Notes under the pieces: generated by a model
The model's database searches: none
What the model was told of the DNA's origin: nothing
What the model saw: only the letters and a program-made list of their open reading frames with translations
Translations under genes and position numbers: made by a program
Shown here: piece by piece, positions 34,351 through 42,066 of the stretch
Layout: every line of letters begins with the position of its first letter
Numbering within the stretch: the stretch's first letter is position 1
Origin: Kribbella sindirgiensis
Lineage (GTDB): Bacteria > Actinomycetota > Actinomycetes > Propionibacteriales > Kribbellaceae
Direction: 5' to 3'
Length of the DNA stretch: 64,000 bases
Assembly: GCF_004331435.1 (NCBI RefSeq)
Contig: NZ_SJKA01000015.1
Span: 1 to 64,000, forward strand

Positions 34351-35439
34351 ATGTGCATAGACGTGATCGTCGTCGGCCTCGGCTTCGGCGCCGACTTCGC
34401 CCCGATCTACCAGGCCCACCCCGATGTGGGCCGGGTCGCCGTCGTCGACGCGGACCCCGCACGGACGGCGGCAGTCGCGGACCGGCTCGGGATCACCGAG
34501 CGCTTCGCGAGCCTGGACGAAGCACTGGCGGCGCCCGGCTGGGACGCGGTTCATCTGCTCACGCCGGTGCGCTTCCACGCCGAGCAGGTCCTGCAGGTTC
34601 TCGGGTCCGGCAGGCACTGCGCGTCCGCGGTGCCGATGGCGACGACGCTGACCGACCTCGATGCGTTGATCTCGGCCCAGGAAGATGCCCAGCGCAACTA
34701 CATGATGATGGAGACCGCGGTGTACTCCCGCGAGTTCTTCCACGCCGCGCAGTTGCTGGAGACCGGGAAGCTCGGCCGACTCACGTACTTCAAGGGTGAC
34801 CATCTGCAGAACCTCGACGGGTACCCGGACTACTGGCGCGGCTACCCGCCGATGCACTACGTCACGCATGCCCTCTCCCCCGCGCTCGCGCTGGCCGGCA
34901 CCCGCGTCGAGTCTGTCCGGTGCGTCGGCTCCAGCCGGCTCACCCCGGACCACATCGGCGTTGCAGGTGAAGGCTTCGGCACCGAGGCCGCACTGTTCAA
35001 GCTGGCCGGCGACGACCTCGTCGCCAACGTGACGATGTCGTTCTTCCAGCTCGGCCGCAGCTACCTCGAGGGTTTCTCGGTGTACGGCGACGAAGGCGCA
35101 CTGGAGTGGCCGCAGCTCGAGGGCGGACCGATGAAGGAATTCCGGATGGCGCCGTTGGCGCAGAACCAGCGGGGACGAGCCGTCAGCGAGTTCGATGTGG
35201 AGCCGACCGGTGCACCGGAGTTGCTTCCTGCGGCGCTGCGGGAGTTCACCAACGGCGGGCACGGCGGGTCGCATCCGCATCTGGTGCACGAGTTCGTGTC
35301 GAGCATCGTGGAAGACCGGCAGCCGCGGGTGGACCCACGGACCGCAGCAACCTGGACCGCGCCGGGCATCTGCGCTCACGAGTCCGCACTACAGGGCGGC
35401 ACCGAGATCCAGGTCCCGGACTACGGGGCTCGGAAATGA
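34351..35439 (+). CDS. Gfo/Idh/MocA-family oxidoreductase
   Basis: The 362-residue protein starts MCIDVIVVGLGFGADFAPIY. It has the N-terminal NAD(P)-binding fold (GLGFGADF, VVDADPART) and a C-terminal alpha/beta domain with YLEGFSVYGDEGALEWPQLE and HPHLVHEFVSSIVEDRQPRV. The usual EKP motif of the family is replaced by ASAVPMATTL (residues ~91-100), so the active site is atypical. Members oxidise or reduce sugars, inositols and derivatives; the substrate cannot be named. Its stop overlaps, by 4 bp (ATGA), the start of a broken gene at 35436, which was probably its operon partner. Confidence 0.87.
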   Translation: MCIDVIVVGLGFGADFAPIYQAHPDVGRVAVVDADPARTAAVADRLGITERFASLDEALAAPGWDAVHLLTPVRFHAEQVLQVLGSGRHCASAVPMATTLTDLDALISAQEDAQRNYMMMETAVYSREFFHAAQLLETGKLGRLTYFKGDHLQNLDGYPDYWRGYPPMHYVTHALSPALALAGTRVESVRCVGSSRLTPDHIGVAGEGFGTEAALFKLAGDDLVANVTMSFFQLGRSYLEGFSVYGDEGALEWPQLEGGPMKEFRMAPLAQNQRGRAVSEFDVEPTGAPELLPAALREFTNGGHGGSHPHLVHEFVSSIVEDRQPRVDPRTAATWTAPGICAHESALQGGTEIQVPDYGARK

Positions 35440-35530
35440 CCGCGATCGCGCCCGTCGGTGCGTTCGACACGAAGGGACCGAGTACGCGACCTGGGATCGA
35501 CCTGAACGTCATCCGATCGGCCCGCGGGTG
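35436..35530 (+). pseudogene. Remnant of a Tm-1/UPF0261-like gene
   Basis: The frame opening at the ATGA overlap reads MTAIAPVGAFDTKG, resembling the start of Tm-1-like (UPF0261) proteins, which begin with a V-G-T-L/F-D-T-K-G motif followed by an EYA stretch. Just after AAGGG the expected continuation TEYATWDRPE appears in the next frame, consistent with a single-base deletion near 35474-35477. The rest of the ~400-codon gene is missing, and the frame runs into the 3' end of the convergent sigma-factor gene. The call rests on a short motif and the overlap with the upstream gene. Confidence 0.4.
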
Positions 35531-36699
35531 GACTCGGCCTGTTGCTGGAGGAAGAGTCTGGCGGGCTCGGTTCTCGCCAGGGCTGCTGCTCGGGTGAAGG
35601 CTTCCGCGGCGTCGGTTCGTCGGCCGAGACTGTTCAGCATGCGACCGCGTGCGGCGTGCAGGAGGTGATAGCCGTCGAGTTCGTCGGTCAGTCCGTCGAG
35701 GAGGGCCAGCCCGGCAGCGGGACCTTGGGTCTCGGCGACGGCGATGGCGCGGTTCAGCCCGACGACAGGTGTCGGCATCGCCTTCAGCAGCCGGTCGTAG
35801 AAGCGGACGATCGCGGTCCAGTCCGTGTCCTCGTACTTGGCTGCGGCGCAGTGCAATGCCTGAATCGCGGCCTGCAACTGGAACGGTCCGAGCTGTCGCC
35901 GCCGGAGGCAGGACAGCACGAGCGTCTGCCCCTCGTCGATCAGGGCATGGTCCCACAGCGAGCGATCCTGGTCCTTGAGCAGCACTCCGATCCCGTCGTC
36001 GCCACGGGCCGGCCGGCGCGCTTCGCCGAGCAGCATCAGCGCGAGGAGGCCGACGATCTCCGGCTCGGCAGGCATCAGACGTACCAGGAGCCGCGTCAGC
36101 CGGACAGCTTCGGTGCGCAGGTGCACCTGCCCGCTCTCGTCACCCGCGTTGTACACCAGGTAAAGCACCGAAAGGACCGCCCGCAACCGCCCCGGCAACT
36201 CGGCATCACCCGGCACCCGGTACGGGATCTGAGCGGCCTTGATCTTGTACTTCGCCCGTACCAGACGCTTGGCCATCGTCTCCTCGCTGACCAGGAACGC
36301 CGATGCCAACTCGGACAGGCCGAGACCGGCCACGAGACGCAGCGTGAGCGCCACCTGATGCTCGTCTCGCAGCGCCGGATGGCAACAGGTGAAGATCAGT
36401 CTCAGCTGATCGTCATCCGCCGGATCGGACGCGCGCCGTTGCTGATCGGCGGCGATCTCCCTCGTCAACTCGCGTCCGCGCGCGTTCCGCCGTACGACAT
36501 CGACCGCCCGGTTCCGTGCGGTCGTGACGATCCAGCCGGCCGGGTTCTCCGGTACGCCGTCGCGCGGCCACCGATCCATCGCGGTGACGAAGGCGTCCTG
36601 TACGGCGTCCTCCGCGAGGCCGATGTCACCGAACAGCCGGACCAGCGTGGCCACGGCCCGCCCGTGGGCGTCACGGAACGCGCGCTCGACGTCCTCCAT
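35509..36699 (-). CDS. ECF sigma factor of the ECF42 group with C-terminal DUF6596 extension
   Basis: The 396-residue protein has sigma region 2 (GLAEDAVQDAFVTAMDRWPR, PAGWIVTTARNRAVDVVRRN) and region 4 (ALTLRLVAGLGLSELASAFL, SEETMAKRLVRAKYKIK). A ~220-residue C-terminal helical extension with the DUF6596 pattern follows (LPGRLRAVLSVLYLVYNAGD, LCLLRRR-like, VVGLNRAIAVAETQGP). ECF42 sigma factors have this extension and no classical anti-sigma factor; they are paired with DGPF proteins. The DGPF gene is directly upstream, 14 bp away on the same strand, which supports the assignment. No start alternative is needed: the ATG at 36699 opens region 2. Confidence 0.92.
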   Translation of the reverse strand: MEDVERAFRDAHGRAVATLVRLFGDIGLAEDAVQDAFVTAMDRWPRDGVPENPAGWIVTTARNRAVDVVRRNARGRELTREIAADQQRRASDPADDDQLRLIFTCCHPALRDEHQVALTLRLVAGLGLSELASAFLVSEETMAKRLVRAKYKIKAAQIPYRVPGDAELPGRLRAVLSVLYLVYNAGDESGQVHLRTEAVRLTRLLVRLMPAEPEIVGLLALMLLGEARRPARGDDGIGVLLKDQDRSLWDHALIDEGQTLVLSCLRRRQLGPFQLQAAIQALHCAAAKYEDTDWTAIVRFYDRLLKAMPTPVVGLNRAIAVAETQGPAAGLALLDGLTDELDGYHLLHAARGRMLNSLGRRTDAAEAFTRAAALARTEPARLFLQQQAESTRGPIG

Positions 36700-36713
36700 G
36701 GGTCAGCGCCCGA

Positions 36714-37085
36714 TCACGACCCGGCCTGCACCCGGCCCGTCGCTCTGAACGGCCGTACCTCGATGTCGCGATCGATGGCCTCCACGACCTTCTCCGCCCA
36801 GACCAGCGCCGCGTCCAGGTCGTCGGCGTTGATGACGTAGAAGCCGCCGATGTGCTCCTTGGCCTCCACGAACGGCCCGTCGGTGGTCACCTTGTCCAGG
36901 CCGGTCCCACCCCGCACAACCGTCGCTGCGTCAGCGCTGTGCAGCGCGCCACCGAACACGAACACGCCCGCCGCGTCCATCTCCTCCTCGAGCGCGATCA
37001 CCCGGCCCATGAAGGCATGCATCTCCTCCGGCGTGCCCGGTCCGCTCCCACCACCGTCGTACACCGACAACAAGTACTGGTTCAT
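36714..37085 (-). CDS. YCII-related DGPF-domain protein, partner of the ECF42 sigma factor
   Basis: The 123-residue protein starts MNQYLLSVYDGGGSGPGTPE. It contains the hallmark VTTDGPFVEAKEHIGGFYVI, and ends with ALVWAEKVVEAIDRDIEVRP. DGPF proteins form dimeric ferredoxin-like barrels and are genetically linked to ECF42 sigma factors, whose targets usually include their own dgpf genes. It is the first gene of a two-gene unit with the sigma factor. Confidence 0.93.
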   Translation of the reverse strand: MNQYLLSVYDGGGSGPGTPEEMHAFMGRVIALEEEMDAAGVFVFGGALHSADAATVVRGGTGLDKVTTDGPFVEAKEHIGGFYVINADDLDAALVWAEKVVEAIDRDIEVRPFRATGRVQAGS

Positions 37086-37183
37086 CTCGACCCCTCGAAT
37101 CCGCGGGACCGTCCCGCTCCAACCGTGTGACGAACGACAGGCACACGATCAGGACACCACAGCATCTCAATTTCCGAACGCGA

Positions 37184-37215
37184 CTCACCCGGCGCCGGGG
37201 TGGGCGCCGGGTGAG
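37184..37215 (-). terminator. GC-rich hairpin downstream of the phosphoesterase gene
   Basis: CTCACCCGGCGCC pairs perfectly with GGCGCCGGGTGAG (13 bp) around the loop GGGGTG. It lies 14 bp beyond the stop of the minus-strand gene at 37230 and lacks a T-tract. Confidence 0.55.
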
Positions 37216-37229
37216 CCGTTGGGGTCAAG

Positions 37230-40200
37230 TCAGAAGGCGAACTGGTTCAGTACGGCGAACTTGTCGGCTCCTCCGCCGTTCGAGGCTGCGACGATCCGGC
37301 GGGTGATGGTGTGGGAACCGTCAACCGGGAGGTCGAGCTTGAACTTCGACATGGTCCAGATCGACTGCGAGTATCCGGTGAAGGGACCGCTCGCGGTGCC
37401 GTAGACGAGGCCGTACGTCTGGTTGTCGGTGCCCGTACCGGACTGGCCGATCCACCGCTTGGCGTCCGGGGTCTGGGCGAACGGACCGCCACTGGTGACG
37501 GGAGCATTGCCCGAGACGGCCGAGCGAGAGCCCGCGCCGTCGTGGTCGAGCGCGTCGCCGGCCCACACCGTCAGCGGTGCGCCGGTCGCGTTGGTGAAGG
37601 TCGTCGCCGCGGTGACGAACTGCTCGTCCGCGGTCGCGGTGTACGTCGTGACCACCTTGAGGTTCGGGTTCTCCGCCGAGGTCCCGGTGGCCTGGACGAC
37701 CGCCCGCTCGCCGGTGTTCTCGACGATCCGTACGTCGGTCGACCGCACCTGCAACTGTTGCCAGGCGCTGCCACCGGTCGGCTCGGTGGTACTGACGTAC
37801 GGCAGGTTGATCCAGTCCAACTGGTCCGGCTGGCCGGTGATCGCCAGATCGACGACCTTGCCGGGAGTGGACGGTGTCATCTGCGGGTCCTGGAACACCT
37901 TCGCGATCGCCATCGCGAGGTGCTTGTTCTCGATCACGATGTCACCCACACCGCCCTCGACCAGCCCGCTCGGCAGCCGCTTGCCGATGCTCGCGTCGAC
38001 GTTGACCGGCGACACCTCCAGGTCGGCCTGGTACGTGCCGCTCTCTCCCGCTTCGACCTCGTGCGCCGCGGTCGCGTACCCGAGCTGGGCGACCTGCACG
38101 GTGTAGGTGCCCGCGCCCTTCGAGAGCCCGACCTGGTAGTTGCCAGTGGCATCGGTCGTCGTACGGCCGATCGCCGTACCGTCCTGGACGACCAGCACGG
38201 TGCCGTTGGCAACTGCTGCGCCGGTGGTCTTGTTGGTGACCTTGCCGGACACCAGCGGCCAAGGCTTGGCGACGGGGCCACCTGGGGTGAACGCGTACAG
38301 GTTGCCGTCGAACGCACCCGTGACCACGGTGTTGCCGCTGACCGCCGGACCCGCCGACACCCAGGTGCCGATGTCCTGCGACCACAGCGGCTGGCCGGTC
38401 CGCGCGTCCAGCGCGTAGAAGCCACCACTGTTGGCGCCGACGAACAGCGTGGTCCCGGACAGCGCCGGCGAGGTGAAGGAGCCACCCCGGTACTGCGAAC
38501 CCGGCAGCAACTGGTCCCAGATCACCGCACCTGTCGTCGCGTTCAGCGCAGTGACCGAGCCGCTCGGGAAGGACATGTAGACCGTGTTGCCCTTGATCGC
38601 CGCCGCGGACGGGGTCGCGCCGCTGCTCACCAGCGACGGATGCGAACTGGTGTACGACCACAACACCGCGCCGGTCGCACCGTCCCGGGCCACGATGCCG
38701 TTGTTCGAGCCGATGTAGACCTTGCCGTCGGCCGCGGACGGGATGCCGTCCTGCCAGCCGCCGAGGGTGTCGGTGCCCTGCCAGAGTTTCGCGCCGGTCT
38801 TCAGGTCGTAGGCGATGACCACGCTGCCGTCCTGGTTGCCGACGTACACGCGGCCGTCCGCGACCGCCGGCGTACCGTCGCTCATCGTGTTGCCGGCCAT
38901 CGGCGACGCCCACACCCGCTGACCGGTCTTCGCGTCCAGAGCGAGCAGCAGACCGGTGGCCGCCTCGCCGAAGCGGGTCTGATACGGGAACAACACCTTG
39001 CCATCAGCAACAGTCACACCGTAGTAGCCGTAGGTGCGCTGGTTGTTGCCTTCCGGTGCCGGTCCGGGGTCGTTCCGCCACCTCAGCTTGCCGGTCTTGG
39101 CGTCCACCGCGAACAGCGAGCCGCGCAACGTCGGGACGTAGACGAGACCGTCCGAGACCGCGACACTGCCATGGACCGACGACGGCACACTGTAACTCCA
39201 CAGCTTCTTGCCGGTCGCCAGCGAGACTGCGTGTACGGCGCTGGTGCCATCGCCGTTCTCGTCCCGCGTGCCGGCGTACACGACGCCGTTGACGATCACC
39301 GGCGAGCCGGTGACGAAGGTGCCCTTGGTGCGGAACGACCAGGCCAGGCGCTGGCCCGCCGCGATCGCGTCCGTCGCGACACCGCTGTGCATGGCGTCGC
39401 CGTGGTGCTGCGACCAGTCCGCTCCGGCGACCGGCTGGATCGCCTTCTCACTGGTGAAGGTGAAGTCGGAGGTCCGTGTCCAGGTCGCGCCGTTCTTGTC
39501 GGCGGCTTCCACGACGATCCGGTGCTTCCCGGGACGGACTCCCCGCGGAAGATCGGCGTACCAGGTGAACTCGCCGGTCGACTGCAGTGAGCGCCAGTCG
39601 GTCCTGTCGAGCTTGTAGCGGACCCGGACCGGCTGATCGGTGGTGTCGTACGCGTTCACCTGGATGCCCGGGAACCGGTCGAGCGGGATCGACGAGCCCG
39701 GTGCCGGCGAGACCACGGTCAGGTCCTTCTCCGCACCGTAGATCCGGAACGGGTTGTCGAACGCCTTGTTGTTCATGTGCACGAACCGGAACCCGCGCGG
39801 CGCGTTGTCGATCGTGTACGAACTCGACACCGTCTGGATGTGCTTCGCGGTACCGGCGAAATCGCTCTTCGGTTCCACGTCGTTGGAGTGCTCGTGGCCG
39901 ACCAGGATCAGCTCGGCACCGTACTGCTCGAGCACCTTGCCGTACTCGTCGTACACCGACGGCGAACCGAAGGGCACGTTCATCGGCTGATGAGTCAGTA
40001 CGACGAGGTGCTTGCCCGGCCTCATGTGCTTCGCGAGGTCGGCCTTCACCCACTCCAACTGCTCGGCGAACGGCGCGGCGCCGTTGTTCTCCAGGACCAG
40101 GAAGTGCCGGTCGCTGTAGTCGAACGAGTACCACTCCGGGCCGACGTGCTTGCGGTAGTTGTTGATCCGGATCGCGTACGTCGTACCCGCCGAGTACTCG

Positions 40201-40865
40201 TGGTTGCCGACGGCCGGCCAGACCGGGACCTTCGAGTTCGCGGTCCCGCGCTTGTACGTCTCGAACTCCGCGTCGGTCGCGTTGTTCGTCAGGTCACCGC
40301 TGACCTGGATGAAGGCGAGATCCTGCTTGGTGGAGTTGATCTCGGCGATCTGCTCCGGCAGCTGGGCGTTCACGTGCGGGTCGGCGACGTTGCCGAAGGT
40401 GAACCCGCCGTTCGCCGACTTGTTGTTCTTGCGCAGGCCGAAGTTGGCTTCCTTGCTGTCGCCGTCGACGAGCTGCCCGAGGTTGCGGAAGAACTCGGGC
40501 GTCATGTTGTCGTCGGTACCGACGTCGTACCCGGCCGGCTGGGTGACGAAGACGAGGTCGACGTCACGGCGCTCGACGTTCGTGGTGAACGTGTAGCGGC
40601 CGTGCGCGTCGGTCGTGACGATCTGCTGACCGTCGGACACGGCGACGCCGGCGAGGCCGGGCTCACCGGCGTCGATCCGGTTGTCGGCGTCCCGGTCCTC
40701 GAAGACCGTGCCGGTGATGGTGGCGCTCGGCCCGTCAACGGCGTCCGCGACCACGCCGGTGAGCGGTACGGCGATCACCAGTACGGCCAGGCCGCCGGTC
40801 ACGCCGTACAGGAGCTTGTGCCACTTGGTTGTCTGATCGCGAGACGAGCGGGTCAGGCGAATCAT
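37230..40865 (-). CDS. Large secreted calcineurin-like phosphoesterase with PQQ-type beta-propeller
   Basis: The 1211-residue protein has an N-terminal membrane/signal segment (LLYGVTGGLAVLVIAVPLTG) and an SdrD/Cna-B-like domain at about residue 50 (VFEDRDADNRIDAGEPGLAG). A metallophosphoesterase domain follows, with metal ligands in NVADPHVN, SGDLTNN, VGNHEY, VLTHQPM and VGHEHSND. A PQQ-like eight-bladed propeller comes next, with repeated VYAGTRDENGDG, VYVGNQDGS and LFVGANSGGFYALDARTGQPLW blades. A carboxypeptidase-regulatory-like domain (VSGKVTNKTTGAAVANGTVL) and a C-terminal beta region end it. It is probably an extracytoplasmic phosphatase or nucleotidase; the substrate is unknown. The ATG overlaps the HupE-like gene stop by 4 bp. 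Confidence 0.88.
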   Translation of the reverse strand: MIRLTRSSRDQTTKWHKLLYGVTGGLAVLVIAVPLTGVVADAVDGPSATITGTVFEDRDADNRIDAGEPGLAGVAVSDGQQIVTTDAHGRYTFTTNVERRDVDLVFVTQPAGYDVGTDDNMTPEFFRNLGQLVDGDSKEANFGLRKNNKSANGGFTFGNVADPHVNAQLPEQIAEINSTKQDLAFIQVSGDLTNNATDAEFETYKRGTANSKVPVWPAVGNHEYSAGTTYAIRINNYRKHVGPEWYSFDYSDRHFLVLENNGAAPFAEQLEWVKADLAKHMRPGKHLVVLTHQPMNVPFGSPSVYDEYGKVLEQYGAELILVGHEHSNDVEPKSDFAGTAKHIQTVSSSYTIDNAPRGFRFVHMNNKAFDNPFRIYGAEKDLTVVSPAPGSSIPLDRFPGIQVNAYDTTDQPVRVRYKLDRTDWRSLQSTGEFTWYADLPRGVRPGKHRIVVEAADKNGATWTRTSDFTFTSEKAIQPVAGADWSQHHGDAMHSGVATDAIAAGQRLAWSFRTKGTFVTGSPVIVNGVVYAGTRDENGDGTSAVHAVSLATGKKLWSYSVPSSVHGSVAVSDGLVYVPTLRGSLFAVDAKTGKLRWRNDPGPAPEGNNQRTYGYYGVTVADGKVLFPYQTRFGEAATGLLLALDAKTGQRVWASPMAGNTMSDGTPAVADGRVYVGNQDGSVVIAYDLKTGAKLWQGTDTLGGWQDGIPSAADGKVYIGSNNGIVARDGATGAVLWSYTSSHPSLVSSGATPSAAAIKGNTVYMSFPSGSVTALNATTGAVIWDQLLPGSQYRGGSFTSPALSGTTLFVGANSGGFYALDARTGQPLWSQDIGTWVSAGPAVSGNTVVTGAFDGNLYAFTPGGPVAKPWPLVSGKVTNKTTGAAVANGTVLVVQDGTAIGRTTTDATGNYQVGLSKGAGTYTVQVAQLGYATAAHEVEAGESGTYQADLEVSPVNVDASIGKRLPSGLVEGGVGDIVIENKHLAMAIAKVFQDPQMTPSTPGKVVDLAITGQPDQLDWINLPYVSTTEPTGGSAWQQLQVRSTDVRIVENTGERAVVQATGTSAENPNLKVVTTYTATADEQFVTAATTFTNATGAPLTVWAGDALDHDGAGSRSAVSGNAPVTSGGPFAQTPDAKRWIGQSGTGTDNQTYGLVYGTASGPFTGYSQSIWTMSKFKLDLPVDGSHTITRRIVAASNGGGADKFAVLNQFAF

Positions 40866-41941
40866 GCGAGAAAGAACCTTTCTACGAACCAGTAAAGGCC
40901 GAAGGCGGCGACGACCCCGGTCGCCGAGCGGACAACCGGAACCGCGACGCGGGTCCGGCGGATCAGCAGGACCAGGGGGAACACGGCCAGGAGCAGCAGC
41001 GCCTGGCCGACCTCGATGCCGACGTTGAAGCTCAGCAGGGACACGAGGAGTTCCGGACTGACCCGATCGGTGATCCGCAGCGACCCGGCGAAGCCGAGGC
41101 CGTGCAGGAGACCGAAACCGAAGACCACCGGGAGTCGGTGGCGGGTGGAGCCGAGCAGATTCTCGACCGCGACGAAAGCGATCGACAGCGCGATCAGCGG
41201 CTCGACGATCACCGCCGGCACGGACACGCCGCCCAGCAGGGTGGAGACGAGGGTGACGCTGTGCGCCACGGTGAACATCGAGATGACCTGCACCAGGCCG
41301 CGCAGGTTCGCCGCGCCGAGGATCAGCGCGACCACGAACAGCACATGATCGAGGCCGAGCAGGATGTGCTCGACGCCCATCTTCCCGAACTGCAGGCTGG
41401 AGCTCGCCACGGTGTTGTCGCCGACGGTGAAGTCGTGGTGCGACCGGTCGAACACCATCCGGCCGGACGCGTCCCCGAAGCTGTACTCGGCGAGGTTGGT
41501 GTGGTCGTCGGCGACGGCTTCCTCGGCCGCGAACACGTCGTACCTGAGGCTGAAGGCGCCGGTCGAGCCGGCGCATTCGAAGACGAGGCCCAGGTCGGCG
41601 TACGCCTTGGTGGCGCGTGTGCCGATCGCAGTCGTCTCCAGCGCGGGCTCGCAGGCCGCACCGTCGACCGAGACGATCACACGGTCGTGCAGGTACTCAC
41701 CGATCTCGTTCTTCGCGTTGTCCAGGGACTGCGCCCGTTGCCCGTCGTCGCTCGCCGGTGCGCCTAGGGCGACGGCGCGCGAGAGTACGTCGTACTCGAG
41801 GCTGAGGAGCCAGGTGACCCGGTTGCCTTCTTGGTGGACGCTCGAGTAGCCGGTCGACGCGATGACGTGGGCCGAGGCCGACGAGGCACCAGTCAGGAAC
41901 AACAGGACCGTTAGCCCGGTGAGCACCAGCAGACGCCGCAT
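40862..41941 (-). CDS. HupE/UreJ_2-family membrane protein with secreted N-terminal domain
   Basis: The 359-residue protein has a signal peptide (LLVLTGLTVLLFLTGASSASA), an extracytoplasmic domain of about 150 residues, then six or seven helices. Among these are GVEHILLGLDHVLFVVALIL, MFTVAHSVTLVSTLLGGVSV and FGFGLLHGLGFAGSLRI. Those histidine-bearing helices are the HupE/UreJ_2 signature. Related proteins are proposed metal transporters or accessory factors, but this subgroup is uncharacterised. It is the first gene of a two-gene unit with the giant phosphoesterase. A metal-supply role for that metalloenzyme is an attractive but untested inference. Confidence 0.85.
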   Translation of the reverse strand: MRRLLVLTGLTVLLFLTGASSASAHVIASTGYSSVHQEGNRVTWLLSLEYDVLSRAVALGAPASDDGQRAQSLDNAKNEIGEYLHDRVIVSVDGAACEPALETTAIGTRATKAYADLGLVFECAGSTGAFSLRYDVFAAEEAVADDHTNLAEYSFGDASGRMVFDRSHHDFTVGDNTVASSSLQFGKMGVEHILLGLDHVLFVVALILGAANLRGLVQVISMFTVAHSVTLVSTLLGGVSVPAVIVEPLIALSIAFVAVENLLGSTRHRLPVVFGFGLLHGLGFAGSLRITDRVSPELLVSLLSFNVGIEVGQALLLLAVFPLVLLIRRTRVAVPVVRSATGVVAAFGLYWFVERFFLA

Positions 41942-42024
41942 GAGGTCTCATCCCACGCGACTCCGGCAACGTCTCAGTGACCGCCCAGCAAACAAGCCGC
42001 CAACGCTGGTCGCTCTTGGGACTG

Positions 42025-42057
42025 AGCAGCCCCGCCCGCCCGGCGGGCGGGGCTGCT
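42025..42057 (-). terminator. Hairpin terminator after the EF-G-like gene
   Basis: AGCAGCCCCGCCCGC pairs perfectly over 15 bp with GCGGGCGGGGCTGCT around a 3-base loop. It begins 10 bp downstream of the EF-G-like stop codon. Confidence 0.8.
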
Positions 42058-42066
42058 CATTTGGGG

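Noticed and set aside
37184..37215. Riboswitch or attenuator upstream of the DGPF gene
   Set aside because: The hairpin sits just after the phosphoesterase stop and is simpler to read as a terminator; no conserved riboswitch features are visible.
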